Shown piece after piece: positions 24,301-38,309 of a DNA stretch of 64,000 nucleotides (its first letter is position 1; each line of letters opens with the position of its first letter). The notes beneath the pieces were generated by a model. It did no database searches. It was given only the letters and a program-made list of their open reading frames with translations, and was not told the DNA's origin. The position numbers and the translations under genes were made by a program. The stretch lies in contig JAKNDB010000087.1 of the NCBI GenBank assembly GCA_024305405.1, forward strand, positions 5,954,501 to 6,018,500, written 5' to 3'. Origin of the DNA: Dirofilaria immitis (lineage: Eukaryota; Nematoda; Chromadorea; Rhabditida; Onchocercidae).

Positions 24301-27300
24301 ATTTAAAAAAAAGATTTTGGTTTGAATCCAAATTTTTTCCAGATTTTTATAATTCTGCAACATTTTGAATGCATTAAAACTTTTATCAACTCGTCAGGTT
24401 AAAAATGAGTGAAATGCAAATTCGTTGATAATAAAAAATTGTATGCAAATGGTTTTACATTTATGCTTATGTCTCCTTTTTCTAATTTCTTTCTGTATGA
24501 AAATAGCTTATAAATCGTAACACTTTCACGACGTTTCTCGAACAGCAATTTTTATATTTATTTTTCTATTGTATACACCATGATCATGGATTTTTCTAAA
24601 TATATCTGCAATTTTAAAGGAAGATTTTTTTCTTTTAATATTTCGAATTCTTCGTGCTTCCAGTGAGCAATTCAGCCTAATGTTGCTCAATTCAATATGA
24701 AATTTCCGAATAAAAAGAAAAAACGTTTTTTCGAATAAAAATGAACAAAATTTCTTTGAATCGAAGAATCTTGCAGTATTGCTTAAGACAGAAAGCATTT
24801 TTGCATTTCTTGCAAGATATTTCGCTTGAAATTCATTGATATTAAGAAGTTACAAAGTTTTATAAAAATTGCTCATTGTGATTTCACTAGGAATTGAATT
24901 TATAATTTGTATAAAATGAATGAAGATGTAACAAATTATGAAAAAATATGATATGATATTGATGAGATATATGATTTCATGATATGCTTCTCTTAAGGAT
25001 GTTGAATTGGATACATATGCGAAAGGAAACACACTAATTTAAGATTTTTATTATTTGAAAAGTTAATACAACCATATTTCATTAGATATGTGAAGGAAGA
25101 TCTCCTCGTAAGTTGAAAAATTTTTTTGCGACTTATTAAAACTTAATTGCTAAAGTATATGCTACCAAATGATCTGTAAAAATCCGTGCGTTTGCTTTTC
25201 CTAGAATTCCGTTCCAGTCCTATTAATAATTTCAAGAAAACTAAAAGATTTTATAATATCCTTAATTTTTTAAATGGTAAATATAATTCATTTTACATTT
25301 CATCTCGAACGAAGGTTAACAATGATGTATTATTGTGTTTTATTTGAAATGGATATATAATGAGTGGGGAAGGACAGTAACTAGCAGTTATGTTGGCAGT
25401 TGTTGGGTTCTGATTTGACAATTTGTATTCTCAAGCAATAACAATCGCTTCAATTTCAATGTCATTACTGGAGAATACCTATTCCCAAGCGAACCATTTT
25501 AATAATAACAAAGAATAGCTCTGATATTTGATCATATAAATTGATTATTTAAGACTGAAGTAAATGACCACTTGATCATCTGAAAAAGAATTTCCAATCA
25601 CCACATTACAAATTAAATAAAATAGTAGCACATGAAAGAACATGGCTGATAGACAGGTAAATTTTGGTACGTTATTTTGTTATTTCGAAGAGTCAAAAAT
25701 AGAATGATGAAGAAGTCTGTAATGATAATACTTCATAAGTTGAATGATACAATGCAGCTGATGTCAAGATATGATATATTTATTAGCAATATTTATCAAT
25801 CAGATACTTAAAAACATATCCTTCTATTCGAACGTATATCTAAATGCCTGCAAGATGCTTTATGCATTGTATGTTCATTCCCAATAATTTATGATTGTGA
25901 ACTTTTTGCAAAAAAAAATTGAACAAATTTAGATTTCATAACCAATAATAAGACAATAAAAAAAAATAATTAACATTTTCAAGCAATAATTCAATCTTGT
26001 CTTATGTCTAAAATGATAAATAAAGAAGACATATATATAGTTAAGTCATTAATAATGAATCAGAATTGAAATGATGTAAAGAAAGAGATTTTTTAAAACG
26101 TATATTTTAGGCAAAAATATTGCTTTAAAAATCAATCGATTTGTTTTTTTTTTAATTTTTCATTGTGGTATATAATAAGTAAAGAAAATTTATCGTTAGA
26201 AGCGGCTAAAAAGTTCACATGATAATATTTTTGTTGAATCAAACTCATTTCATCAGAAGAATATTGATCTCATAGCACATTTTCTTTCTTCGTCGATGTT
26301 TCATTTTACTCATACATAAAGATTGCGTTTGTTCCGGAAATCACATTGAAAGATATACATTCATTAAATATGTTGCGATGCTACAGTATTTATTATTTTT
26401 ATGCATGTTTCATGAAAATAAAAGTGCTACTAGTCTTAGTGAATGAGGTGATGGCAATTTATTATTTAGATTTAAATTTTGCAAGCTTTCATGATATTAA
26501 AAAATTTTTCATAAAAATGGCACAGCATTTGCAAGATGGTAGGAATAACATGAACAAGTTAACTGATTTACAACAGTAACGATAAAAGTGATCACTGAAT
26601 AAGAATTTTAGTTACTAATTTTGCAGTTAACAAAAGTTAATTTTGAAAAATTTTTAATTATAGCAATTTTTAAAATGAAATAAGCCACAAAAAAGTAAAA
26701 CAAAATTTAGATCTATCATGTGATACAGAAAGAATCAAAGATTGCAAAATATCTCAGTTGTAGTCACGACAGGAAATAAATTTGGGAGCGCTGGAAAATT
26801 AACTCTTTCAAATGATCTATGGAAGTTTTCATGCTAACATTAGTTGTTGACAGTCAGCAAAGCAGAAGGAATCAGCAAAATGAACTGCAAATTTTCATCA
26901 TCTTTAATGAAGTGCGCTTGAAGATGCAAAAACAAGTTGACTACTGAAGATATATTATAGATGGATGAGCATTAATAACAGGTTTCTTTTGAATAATCAT
27001 AGTAATTGTTCTTTTTTCTTCATTTTCTTAATGATTGCAAAAATCACTGTAATTTAATAAAATGTTCTCTCTTGGTAAGTGACCATTGAATGAAATGATA
27101 GAGAAGATATAAATATTTTGATGAATTAAGTAAACAACTTTTCAATAAAATCAGAAAATACTAAAAAGTTCAATATTTCCTTTTATTAGGAGTTGTCAAA
27201 TTAACAGTATTAATTATTATTAGTATTGTAAGTAGTGTAGAAACAAATGTGTATCACTTTTGAAGCATTATGCTCGATAGATTGAATGTAATGGATGGAT

Positions 27301-27999
27301 GCAGAGAGTTAATATATAGAAATTAAAAAGGAAATGAACAAGAACAGAAAGAATTTCGATGATTTAAATTTTGGTGTCAAGCTTAATGCTAAATTCGATG
27401 CCATCCAACCCTATCATGCCTGCATAAAAATTTAAAACAAAAAGTATCCCAAGGGTACCAGTGGTATTTCGGTTCAGGAAAAGAAAATGGAAAAACTAAA
27501 AATAAATTGGATTTGCTGATTGATTATTCTTTAGAATGTCGTCAGTTATTTAAGTGAATGCATGCGTGTGCTTAAACGGCTTTGTCGATATGATTATAGA
27601 ATAATGATTTAATGATTATCGCTATTGTCAATGTCCACTTCCCTTCCTACAATTTCGTGTCCATCTGTGGTATTTGTTATATTGTTTCCTATCCAAGTTA
27701 TTCACTTTGCTTTAGATTTAAATAAAAAAAGGCCCAAATTTTATTAGATGAATTAAATGATGAAAATGTTATTTTGATAGATGTGATGCTTCTCACACGC
27801 CACGAAATCGTATTTGCAAGGGAAAGAAGAGAGAGACATTAAAATTGTTCAAAAAGTAAGCAGTCATTTGCAAGAGATAGCAATTGACTCATTTAGATAG
27901 AGCTATCGTCAAATTCTAATTGTTAAATGACAACTTGTCTTTTTATAACAATATTAAGATGAGAACCATTTACTTCACAGTATTTACCTCTGCAAAGGT
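21387..27999. other. Gene-poor AT-rich stretch downstream of NAB
   Basis: The first few hundred bases should be the NAB 3' UTR. Beyond it I find no recognisable gene. A segment at about 22081-22130 (acceptor TTTTCAG, peptide EHEIRKRKNPRKFIG then stop) looks exon-like but has no partners. Confidence 0.4.
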
Positions 28000-28179
28000 T
28001 GTACTTTGTAAAATTGTTGAACAAGTGTCTCTCATTTTAACAAATTTAATGCTTCCTTCATTTGATGAAGTTGGTATTAGCAAAGGTTCTAGCAATAGGT
28101 GCAATCTCATATCAATGCTTACATTTGGAGTATATCTGAATATGTACCTGACGTTCGATGCGTTCGACATTTTTAGCAG

Positions 28180-28228
28180 CTCTCTCTTCTCTCTCTCTCT
28201 TTCTCTCTCTCTTCTCTCTCTCTTTCTC

Positions 28229-28281
<53 letters not shown>
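28180..28281. repeat. (TC)n polypyrimidine microsatellite
   Basis: Just over 100 bases of almost pure CT dinucleotides with TTT interruptions. Long open frames on both strands (serine/leucine on plus, arginine/glutamate on minus) are artefacts of the repeat. Confidence 0.92.
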
Positions 28282-28859
28282 ACATAGACAAGCATTGCAA
28301 AGTATAAGTTCATATTTCAAATCCTTTTTCTGGCTCTTTTTAGTACAAAATGAATGAAACGCATTGAATTAACTAAAACCGATATGATAGTTTATATATG
28401 ATATATTTATTATTAGGAATAAATTGAAATGGAAGTCAGGTAGGAGTAAAAAGATAAGAGATAAATGGAACGAAGGGTGCTGGGCAATCGATCGTTACTA
28501 TTAATTATCTCTGAATAAAGGCAAAAACTCTTCAAAGATGTTTATTATAATAGTTGTTGGCTTAATAATAGACTATAACATATGAGTTCCTCATTTTTCT
28601 CCTTGTCTTATTGGTATTGTCCAAATATTATTTATTATATTACGTTTTCAATGCATAACAATGTATGAATGATATTTAAGTCACAAATATAACAGATTAG
28701 TTAATATATGATAATAAAATATAAAAATAATCGAAATAATAGAATTACAACTTGTAAAGCTACTTAGATATTAAATCAAATACTTAATTAACAAATCAAA
28801 AATACAAATAAATGTCATATTACGAAAAAAAAAAGCAAATGATGAAGAAATGACGAAAA

Positions 28860-28985
28860 ATGAATGCAATGAATGAATGAATGGAATGTATGAATGGAAT
28901 GAATGAATGGAATGAAATGAATGGAATGAATGAATGAATGGAATGAAATGAATGGAATGAAATGAATGGAATGAATGAATGATGG
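28860..28985. repeat. GAATG/GGAAT-type short tandem array
   Basis: About 125 bases built from mixed GAATG, GAAT and GAAATG units. The unit resembles the GGAAT motif of animal satellite III, but the array is short. The histidine/serine/phenylalanine-rich minus-strand frame across it is an artefact. Confidence 0.88.
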
Positions 28986-31900
28986 GAAAGTAATGATTTT
29001 TAATAGTTATATAAATTTTATACAGAAAATATTTTTTTATTAATTTTGTCAAGATTATTGCGAATTTTTGAGCCTAGCCCTTAGTAATTTTATAGGTACA
29101 TCGCTTGAGATGTGTCTCTTGATAATATTTTGATGTAGAAGAATCATAAAAACACCTGAATAATGGAGAATTCGATTGCTTATCGAGGAAAATTCTGCTG
29201 TAAAGAATCAAGCGGAGAGCATTGAATGGAGTGATCTAAATATGTTATTGACTTATTTTTTCAAGAAAAATGACAGTAATCTATCATCAAAATCTTTCTT
29301 GAAGAAGAGACTTGTGAGAAGAGTAAACAAGATACTGAAAGAGGGAAAAAGATTGAGCTTTATCTTTAATGCCACTAATTGAGATTACCATCTTGTAATA
29401 AAGTGAATAGGCTTATAGGATTTCAGATCTTAATTTTCTCTTTCTTCCAGGATAAAGTGCTTTAAAAGAGACTCGAAAATTTGAATAGAATTTAATAGAA
29501 GATAAAGTGAAGAATAGATGGATAGATATGCAAGCCAGTACACACTAAAATAGGTTCTGACAAAGTTCACAAACTGCTAGTGACATACAAATTCTTAACT
29601 AATCATTTGTTTAATATTCAAATATCTATGTATCTATGAGAGGAGCTCAAAAAATGTGTGGAAATTGTCATTAATTGATTAGTTTGTAGTTAAATCGTGT
29701 TGACAATCGATGACTAAGTAGTCGTCTCGAGAAACTGTCTACGATTTTTGGACTGAATTAATGCATGGAACAAGGCTTGTCGTTTCATAAAACTTCCCAT
29801 TGTCATGCCTATTCATCCACTTTAAAAGCTATTTCTTAATAGCAATGGTAACAGCAATAAGAGCAAAGCAATAATGACACTATCAATAACTAGCAGACGT
29901 ATGCTATTACCATTCGTTCCTTGTCCCCAAAATGAGACATTTCAGTTGATCGTTTTTTTTTTTCAATCTACTGCTCAACAAAGACAGAGCCTGGAGAAGC
30001 ATCGTTGTCATTGGTCTCATTATATCCTTTGCCTTTAGCAGAATGCTACATCAAAATTTGCAGTTTCCTATGCCAAAATTAACTTACCGGTAGGTATAAA
30101 CGGGAATTTTCTCAATTACAGCGACCATTAATAAATCTTAGGAAAATATCGAAATTCTAGTAGAAGTTATCTTAAATTTTATTGAGGAAATTTTGAAACG
30201 ACAAATTCATTCTCTAATTAATTATTTTGATCTAGCACGGTATCGAAATTTATTTGAGTAAACATTCAATGCAACTACTGACCTCATAATTATAAAATTT
30301 CAATTTATTAAAAAAATACGGAGAAAAGAAAAAGGAAAGCCATAAATACAATGTAAAATTAAACATGGCAATTACTAAGTGATGTCAACGTATCACGAGG
30401 TAGTTTTAGGCAAATCGATTTTCACTATTTCAATGAAGCAATCTAAGTAATTAGTGATATCATATCAAGAAGAAGAAAACCATGCATAACTGGTATCAAG
30501 TTTCGACAGCATCAAGCAACTGCTTAACAAATGATCATGCGGTCTCGGTATTTCTAATGGTTTGAGAAAAACACTTTCTAGCTTATCCTATCTGAAATAT
30601 TTGATAATATAAAATTTTCCTTATTGTTTCTTCTGCTTCAGAAAAGTTCTAAAGTGTATTCTGATTTAACTCTGTAGCATGCTTTGATATCACAGAAAAC
30701 GGAAACTAGAGAATGAAAACTCGAAATAAGGCTTGTTCTTGAATAAATAAAAAAGTAATGAAATGAAAATAGATACAAGGGAGATGAAGAAGAATAACTT
30801 TGGTATGCTAACATATAGAGCAACGATGAAGATAGTTGATATAACTGACTGATAGGCTGATTTGGCTTAGCCTACCCTGGCTGAGCGACAATGTGTAATA
30901 AATAGAAGCACAGAAAAAGATGGGTAAAGTCTCTCGGGCACATAGAACCTTCATGATTATTGCTTATTTAATTAAATGAAACGGATATTATTGCCGTGGC
31001 TATTGATTCTACTGTTCTACATAGCTGCTTATATGGCGAATTTCATTTTATCACTGCATCTAAAGTATATCAACGTATGAGAAATTTCTGTATAGTTGAT
31101 GTATTCACGCTATATGTTCAAATTTAAATATGAATATCCTTGCATGAATATTGTGAACAACGATAGCTGATGCATTAAATTTAATAAATGGATAGTTTAA
31201 TATATATACAAATTTTTAAATTGAACATCATGAAATATTAAAAGAATCGAAAACATGAATGAAATACTAACTAAAGCTCATAAAACTTCCAAGAAATTAT
31301 CTCCATTACTTAATTTGCTTTAAAATGGGTAATTATGATTCTTTAATTAAAAATCATTTATCAAAATAATCTTGATTGCAAGATGTATCATTGATTTACT
31401 CATCATATGTGAAGCGTGGTTAAATAGCACTCAAATATTTTATTACATTTCACATCCAAAGAAATATTTCATTTCCAACATGACATTCTTCGAAATTTTT
31501 TTCAATGGATTTTTATTTTTGTTAAGGATTTCGAAGCGTTTCTTTTTCATCATTTGCATAATTTCAGCTTTCCTTCACATTCCGATTTAGTCCTTCGAAT
31601 TTTCTAATTTCAAGTAGTATTTCGAAATGATGAAATTAGAATAATGGAGACGCTAATTACGATCTCGCAAGGTAATATTAATTTTTGACAGTACGGTTTT
31701 CCATTACTTATAAACTATTATAATGTTTACTTAGTTTTTCGTTTTCCGTATGTTTTAGTTCTTTCTTTTTACATTTAAATGATATTTTATTGCTAATAAC
31801 TATTTTTCATGACGTGTTATTGAGCTTGTTCAGAAAGATTCTTCTAGATTCTTCAATACTAATTAAAAATTTTAATTTTTGTACAGAGATTAAGCTTTCG

Positions 31901-32845
31901 ATGCCATAATATGTTTCAATAATTTCTTAAAAGCGAAAATTTCAATTTTTTAAACTGTTATAATTATCCAAAAATAATATCATTATTTCACTAAATTAAT
32001 TTTTCACTGAATTCACATATTTCGCTATTGTTTGACATTTTTTTTGCTGAAATATGTGAATTCTACCAAATATTGAAACTATCTGAAGCAAAATAATATG
32101 GAACGAAACATTTGACGATAACGACCAAATATGAAAAAATATACGGCAAAATCAACGAAGCAATTGATAATCAACAGTACCGAAGGTACATTAGCAATTG
32201 CTGAATATGCGTAGAAATAAAATTGAGCTGTTAAGATAGAAATGAAAACTTTGCAACTCATTAAAAATGTATTTTAGATTGTTTGTCATATTCTTGTCAT
32301 TGATTGGCATAATAATGAGGCAGCTATTCTTAAATATGAAAAAACAATTGTCACAGCAATTGTAACGTTATGATCAAGTTTCATGTCTTTTCGAAATACA
32401 TGTTTTGAAATATAAATCTGTGGATGAATGGCTTTACAAAATGCTTAATGTCCTTATCCGATTAAACAGATTTGTTAGATTTATTTAATCTGTAAGCTTG
32501 ATTGGCTTAAATGCCTATGTAATCCATTACAGTTTCAAAAATAGATTATGTGACGTTTTGCTTATTAAAATTACATTGAATTTAATTATTTAATTGCTTA
32601 CTTATTCATCAATTTATATATTAATTTTTCATTTTGTCTGTTTCTATAAAAGAATGCTTTTAATTTTCAAATGTCACAAACATTAAAAGTTGCGATAATT
32701 CAATACGTTAATTCAGTACTTAAAAATATAGAAACTAACGATAAATTGTCGTGAAAAAGCGAAAAAATATATATTAATTTTTTCATTTTTTTTCATTAGT
32801 GTGGGAAAGCAGTTAATATTTCACATACAATTATATTTGGAAAGT
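28986..32845. other. Gene-poor stretch, possible terminal exon near 30.0 kb
   Basis: No recognised gene. On the minus strand, between about 30050 and 29970, an acceptor (TTTTGATGTAG) leads into an open frame (GYNETNDNDASPGSVFVEQ) that ends in TAG, and a GTAAGT donor with a short open segment lies just upstream. This could be a terminal exon, but support is weak. Confidence 0.3.
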
Positions 32846-33028
32846 TTATTGATTCGGAAGTTGCTGATACTGATAGTAGAAAGAAATTGTTCCACTATCT
32901 GAAGATAGACTGTTAAGGCTTTTTCGAGTCACTTCCTCCGGCAGGGCGAAAAGATTTCGTTTCTGCATTTTGTTAGAGAGATCAACCGTAGCCTGACTGT
33001 TTATCACTAGAATCTTACTAGGCAATGC
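32846..33028 (-). CDS. Putative terminal exon of an unrecognised minus-strand gene
   Basis: Acceptor GTGTTTTAG at 33031-33029 opens 60 codons plus TAA in one frame, starting ALPSKILVINSQATVDLSNK and ending SSDSGTISFYYQYQQLPNQ. The first part is GC-rich for the region. A second exon-like segment upstream, 36913-36857, has acceptor GTTTCTACAG, 19 codons (RLYRRPLASNKMPVDESGN) and donor GTATGA. It is phase 0 at both ends and so could be spliced to this one. The peptide is hydrophilic and serine/asparagine-rich, like a cytoplasmic tail or disordered C-terminus. No family recognised; other exons would have to sit in long introns. Confidence 0.35.
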   Translation of the reverse strand, partial: ALPSKILVINSQATVDLSNKMQKRNLFALPEEVTRKSLNSLSSDSGTISFYYQYQQLPNQ

Positions 33029-36000
33029 CTAAAACACACTTTCTAGATGCGTTTAGGGAAGTACAATCTAGTCAAGAAGTAATCATATGAGGAACATGGA
33101 ATAATGAAATGGTATATCATGCCATATAAAAAAAAAAAAATTAGGAAAAAAGTAGTCCATTTTCCCTATACTTAGCTACATTTGTTGATATACATAAGAG
33201 GAAGTAAATAGCATATAATGGCAATAAAACATGTTTGTAAACGACAACAATCGATAATATATTCTGGCAATGAATATGTTGCAGAAATTAAATTCAACAT
33301 CAACTAAAAACTATGAAAAACAACTTCTTAAATCTGAGTATCAATTATGGATCACGCAATTTCTTCAGTTCCGCACATAATACGATCATTGTAAACCATA
33401 TTCTTAGCTCTGTTTCGCATTATGATATGATTATTATGATAAAACTTATCAACTAAATAAGAATTATTGAACGATTCAGTAAGTCTCACTTTCATCATGA
33501 AAAATTTAATTTGAGCAGGAAACAATCATGTTGATGAAATCTTGGAGATAATTCTTATTTAGTGTATTTGTTAGAAACCGAACGTGAATCTGATATTAAG
33601 GGATCTGTAGGAAAAATCGTCTTCAATTTACCGAAATGTAAATCGTGCTCCTAATTGTTGTCTGTTACTAGAATATCATATGCCAACGATGTAACAATGC
33701 ATAAAGTAATTATTGCAAAACTATTTACTGATAATGATATTAGTCTAAAAAGTCTGATAAATCATAATAAATAATATAGTGCAAATATCCTGTATTCTGT
33801 ATCTAAACTATCATTGGTCAGGAAATTATTAAATAATATTCTTTATATAATTAATCCATTTAAAGTAATGCAGTTTTAATTATATATATCAAGGAATTTC
33901 CTAGCAACTTTGTTTTCAAGAATTCAACTGCGTTGAGTTTGTATTGAACACAATTGAATACAAGTTGATGAGATATAGCGGTATGTTATGTAATGCAGTA
34001 CTCAGTATCATATATAGCTTGAGTAGTACTATTCACCAACAGGAAAATACTCCAGTTCAACGCAAAATTCATATCGTAGTAAATAAATAATTAGCTTAAT
34101 ATATAATACAGTAAAGTAGAGTATGAAAGGATGACTGAAGTATGCTATGTAGAATTTGAGGCTTTCCTATATCTCGTTTGTTGAACGTTATTTATATATG
34201 ACACGGATAGATCTGTATACATGTAGTTGTAGATCATCTTTCTGACATAACTCATTAAATAATGAAATTTTGCACCAAATTATCAAAAATTATCTCACTT
34301 CACTTTGCTTTTTTCTCTATTTTATTTTATTAAAATTCTTTATTAAAATTTTCTAATTAATACTTAGTGTCCGATCAATTTAGAAGGTTAAGTTTTTGGA
34401 AGTTCAAAAGTAATTAAATTGTTATAAGTTATCGTACTTAAAGCATGTGAATTCGAATATCATACTGTCAACATATCAATTCATAGTACCACTATCAGCC
34501 AGCGCTATGAAAATGAGAATAGAATGAATTGAAGATCATAACAGTTTTGGTCTTCTGAGAATACAATATGTGTATCATTTGCTAATAATTCAAACAGAGA
34601 CAGTGTCATCTAACATATTTATGAAATATACGATGAAGAGATTTTTAATTTGACCCTCGAAATATAGAAAATATATGTTGTACTTATTAAAATTTAAGAG
34701 TGATCCAAATCATATCAAAAAACGCTGGAAAATTATCTTGTTTCTCACCAAACTAAAGCTATATCTATCTTTCACTCACAATAATAACGAAGCAGATATA
34801 TTCATTGATTTGCTATAGCCCTAAACAGACTAATTAACAACCTAATGCAGAAGCAGATGAAACATTTTTATATTTTTTATTTAAAATTTGATGAAATAAA
34901 GATAAGTTCCTGAAGTTTAAAACTTTAAGTTATGAGCTTTTCGATTTTTCTTTTTCAAATATAAATTTTTAGTAACATTGGCAGATTTATAACAGCAAAC
35001 TTTATAATAATCAAAAAAAAATCCATTCAATGCATTTAGAACTGATAGAATAATGATAAGATCAGTCTCATGTGAATTATTCGGACAGTCTATTTATTCT
35101 TTTCCGCAATAAATTTATTGTTAGATTTCAAATTAAGCCATATTCCGCAGAATTACAAATATCATTTATATTTCAATTTTTATTCGCGTAAATGTGAATT
35201 TTTTTGAAGGAAGCTAATTAGTATAATATATGATGGACATTGACATCGAGTGTGATGGTGCTTGTTTTTTTTCATATAGATTATGAATATTAAAAGAAGA
35301 TATTTGAATGATTGCTACGATAATTTCTAAAAAGACTATTTGCTGCTAAGATCTAAACATCAGCGGAAATCACTTGAAAAAGCATATCCTACAACAACTA
35401 CTAATATCAAAACAAAAATGTATTTTAGAAAGCATGACTTTTCTATGGCATTTTAAAAAATAAATATTTATCTTATGTTGTAATCCTCATTAAAAGTAAT
35501 TTGATACTGATATCGACTTATTTAAGAAAAAGATATATTAAGATAAAAAATTTAAAAATTTACTTTCTGAAATCTATTAATAAAATGAAATAATTTATAA
35601 TCCGAGTAGACAAGCCTAAATTGAAATCATAATAAATGGTGATATGGGTAAATCGCTGGCTGTGATAATTTGAAATAGAAATCAACTTCCGATTTTGAAG
35701 ATATTAAGTCAACTAACTTCAATAATGGAAACAAATATCAAAAAGAATTTTATTATGAAAATATAAATCAAATATATACATACACAGGAATTACAAAAGG
35801 AAAAAGGGGAAAAATTATTTTCACGAATATGAAATGACAGATAATTTCGAAATTAATAATTCCATATTTCTTAAATTTCAAGGAAAGCTCAAGTAATTAG
35901 GTAAATAAAATAAATAATTCAAATCCAATCAGATGAATTTTAAACAAAATATGGTCATTCAGACTTATAACCCATAACTTTTTCAAACCTTCCAGTGTGA

Positions 36001-36856
36001 GAAAGAATAATGCGATGGTTCCAAATAAAAAGAAAAAATCCATGAATAATACTAAGGAATCTTTTATCAGTCTAAATACTAACGAATCTTTTATCTTCTT
36101 GTCAATTCCAGTTGTAGTTTTCTGAATTCCAATGAAATCACTTGTCGTATCGTTCAGTTTGTGTGATAGGGCGCAGTGTTAGAACCAGAAATTGATGAAT
36201 CTTCGGTCTTCGTGTAATGGTTAAAAAAATTAGGTATTTGATCTTTCATTGGAATTCTGTAAGCTACACTAACAAACATCAAATACCTATTTTTAAAAAC
36301 TAACTGATAAGAAAATCTGCAATCAAAATTTTTATTTTCTTATCTGACAAAATATATTGGATGGCAAAAGACGTATGTCTGATAGTAATGGCCTTACTGG
36401 TAATTAAGAATAGTATCACCAGTTCAGATATATAATAACAATGTTGTAAAGATAACGGCATTGTATAAATTTTATGAATTTTCCAAGTACAATAAAAATC
36501 GTAGTTCATCGTACTTTCAAATAGCTCACCGGTAATTCCAGTAATATATATTGTAATCATTCTCTTCTACAATAGACAGATCACTAATGAATGATATATA
36601 GATAAAATATTGACGATAGAATGCATTTAATAATTCTATTCACTACTTCTGTCTGCACTTTTCTGCCAGCATGCAGGCCAAGAATTATTATTTTTATACT
36701 CCACAGTTGTCAAGTGAAGACAAGATTCATTCATAATGATCGATTATATTTCATATTCATCACTAAGTTTAGATGAGGCTTAATTTGGGACTTTGATATT
36801 TGCGTACGGCAACATGTTAACGATGTTACTATAAATAGCATTTTGCTTCTTCATAC
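33029..36856. other. AT-rich stretch, probable intron or intergenic
   Basis: I find no supportable exon. If the exons at 36.9 kb and 33.0 kb belong together this is intron. It contains the paired inverted repeats listed at 36124-36289. Confidence 0.35.
36124..36289. repeat. Interleaved inverted-repeat pairs
   Basis: GAATTCCAATGAAA (36124-36137) recurs as its exact reverse complement at 36244-36257. TAGGTATTTGAT (36231-36242) recurs as its exact reverse complement at 36278-36289, separated by a 35-base loop and flanked by A/T runs that extend the pairing imperfectly. The two pairs overlap in an interleaved order. This may be the remnant of a small inverted-repeat element; no transposase is nearby. 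Confidence 0.75.
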
Positions 36857-36913
36857 ATTTCCACTTTCATCCACTGGCATTTTGTTGCTTGCCAAAGGGC
36901 GACGATATAATCG
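36857..36913 (-). CDS. Putative 57-base internal exon, unrecognised gene
   Basis: Minus-strand exon-like segment with a strong acceptor, 19 open codons and a GTATGA donor, phase 0 at both ends. See the terminal exon at 32846-33028. It is short enough to be chance, but composition and both splice sites favour a real exon. Confidence 0.3.
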
Positions 36914-37200
36914 CTGTAGAAACTAAAAAACATAATTTGGAGAGACATAAATGATTTCGAGATTTCTTGATGTTGTGACACTACTGACTATTGAAGTATG
37001 AATTCTAATCTTTCTGGAAAATACTTTTAGTTCAAGAAATCATTATATTTGATGAATAGTTTTAATTACAATTCTTTAATATTAGAAATGGCTTAGACAT
37101 ATTGTTTTGCTATTTTAGCCTATTTTCGGTGATTATCAAGATGATTGACAAATTTATTTTATGACAATATATTCCAGTACTACATATTACTAAATATACC

Positions 37201-37234
<34 letters not shown>
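37201..37234. repeat. (TA)n microsatellite
   Basis: Twelve TA units followed by TGTATATATAG. A simple AT-dinucleotide repeat. Confidence 0.9.
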
Positions 37235-37575
37235 GAAGCCTGCATATACATTCTGTAGCTTCCAAGACTAATTGAAATCACAACTACATAAATAATTTGT
37301 ACATCTATTAATATAGGAAATTAAATATAACCAAGTAGTTCATTTCTATTTTAAAATAACATTATTTTTCAGACATTCCATTTCATATACTCTTTATTAG
37401 AAATATATAATATACATTGGAATTTTTCGACTTCTGTGGGATATTTGTTTTTTTTTTTAAATTTCTCTCTGGCTTCAAATTGATTTTCCATCCTCTTTTA
37501 TTGTATTGATGAATGCGAAATTGCCTTCCCAATTCAAATATGTCAAAAATGGAGTTTGATTATATCACGATCCAT

Positions 37576-37612
37576 GTTAATAGATGCATAAATAATTTAT
37601 GTATCTATTAAC
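37576..37612. repeat. 37-base near-perfect palindrome, with a diverged copy at 37283-37311
   Basis: Two 18-base arms flank a single A; left arm GTTAATAGATGCATAAAT, right arm its reverse complement with one mismatch. A related sequence sharing ATAAATAATTT and ATCTATTAA lies about 300 bases upstream. This suggests a small dispersed element or hairpin; it is not coding. Confidence 0.75.
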
Positions 37613-38309
37613 AAAAAAAAAAAGAAAAAATAGACACTTTAAGATTACACGAAGCAAAGTTTGGTTCCATCATTCCATCAAATTTTGCATTTATTATAAT
37701 TTTCATCAACAATGCTTGATAATGTTATTTTGAATATAAAAGCCACAGAATTTTTGAAACGCTTAAATTTTTAAGCAATTGATGAGAAATGACAGGTAGG
37801 TCGTTTCATTTGGATTGTGTCATTTGTTTATAGACAATTAGTTTTTTAATAACTTTTCTTACTCTCATCTTTTTGGTACTTCATTTGAGAAATAAAAGAA
37901 AAATAAATAAAATTAACAAAAAGAATTGTAAAAAAGGATAGATGATTGTCTATACCCATGATTATATAAATATCAAAGGGATAAAAATTATACAAAAACG
38001 GTGAAAATTAGACTTCCTTTTCAAGAAGAATTTTTAACTACATATTGATATATATATATTTGCAATGATATATAGATATATTGTTAACAAAAAAACTTAT
38101 TATTCTGAAAATTGTTCACATATCCTTCTTATTAAAGAACAGTTTTATCTTTGAACATTGACAGAACATGACATGAACAATTTATATGTTTGATAATTAG
38201 GTAACAACATATCATCTCCAGAAATAGAAAGATTTCAAATTAAAATCAAATTAAAATCAGTTAAGCGCAAGAAGAAAGCACTACTGGAAATGTGGATCTA
38301 GAATACGGT

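Noticed and set aside
27920..28357. Long serine/leucine-rich frame (plus) and arginine/glutamate-rich frame (minus)
   Set aside because: Both are produced by the (TC)n microsatellite.
28771..29052. Histidine/serine/phenylalanine-rich minus-strand frame
   Set aside because: Translation of the GAATG array.
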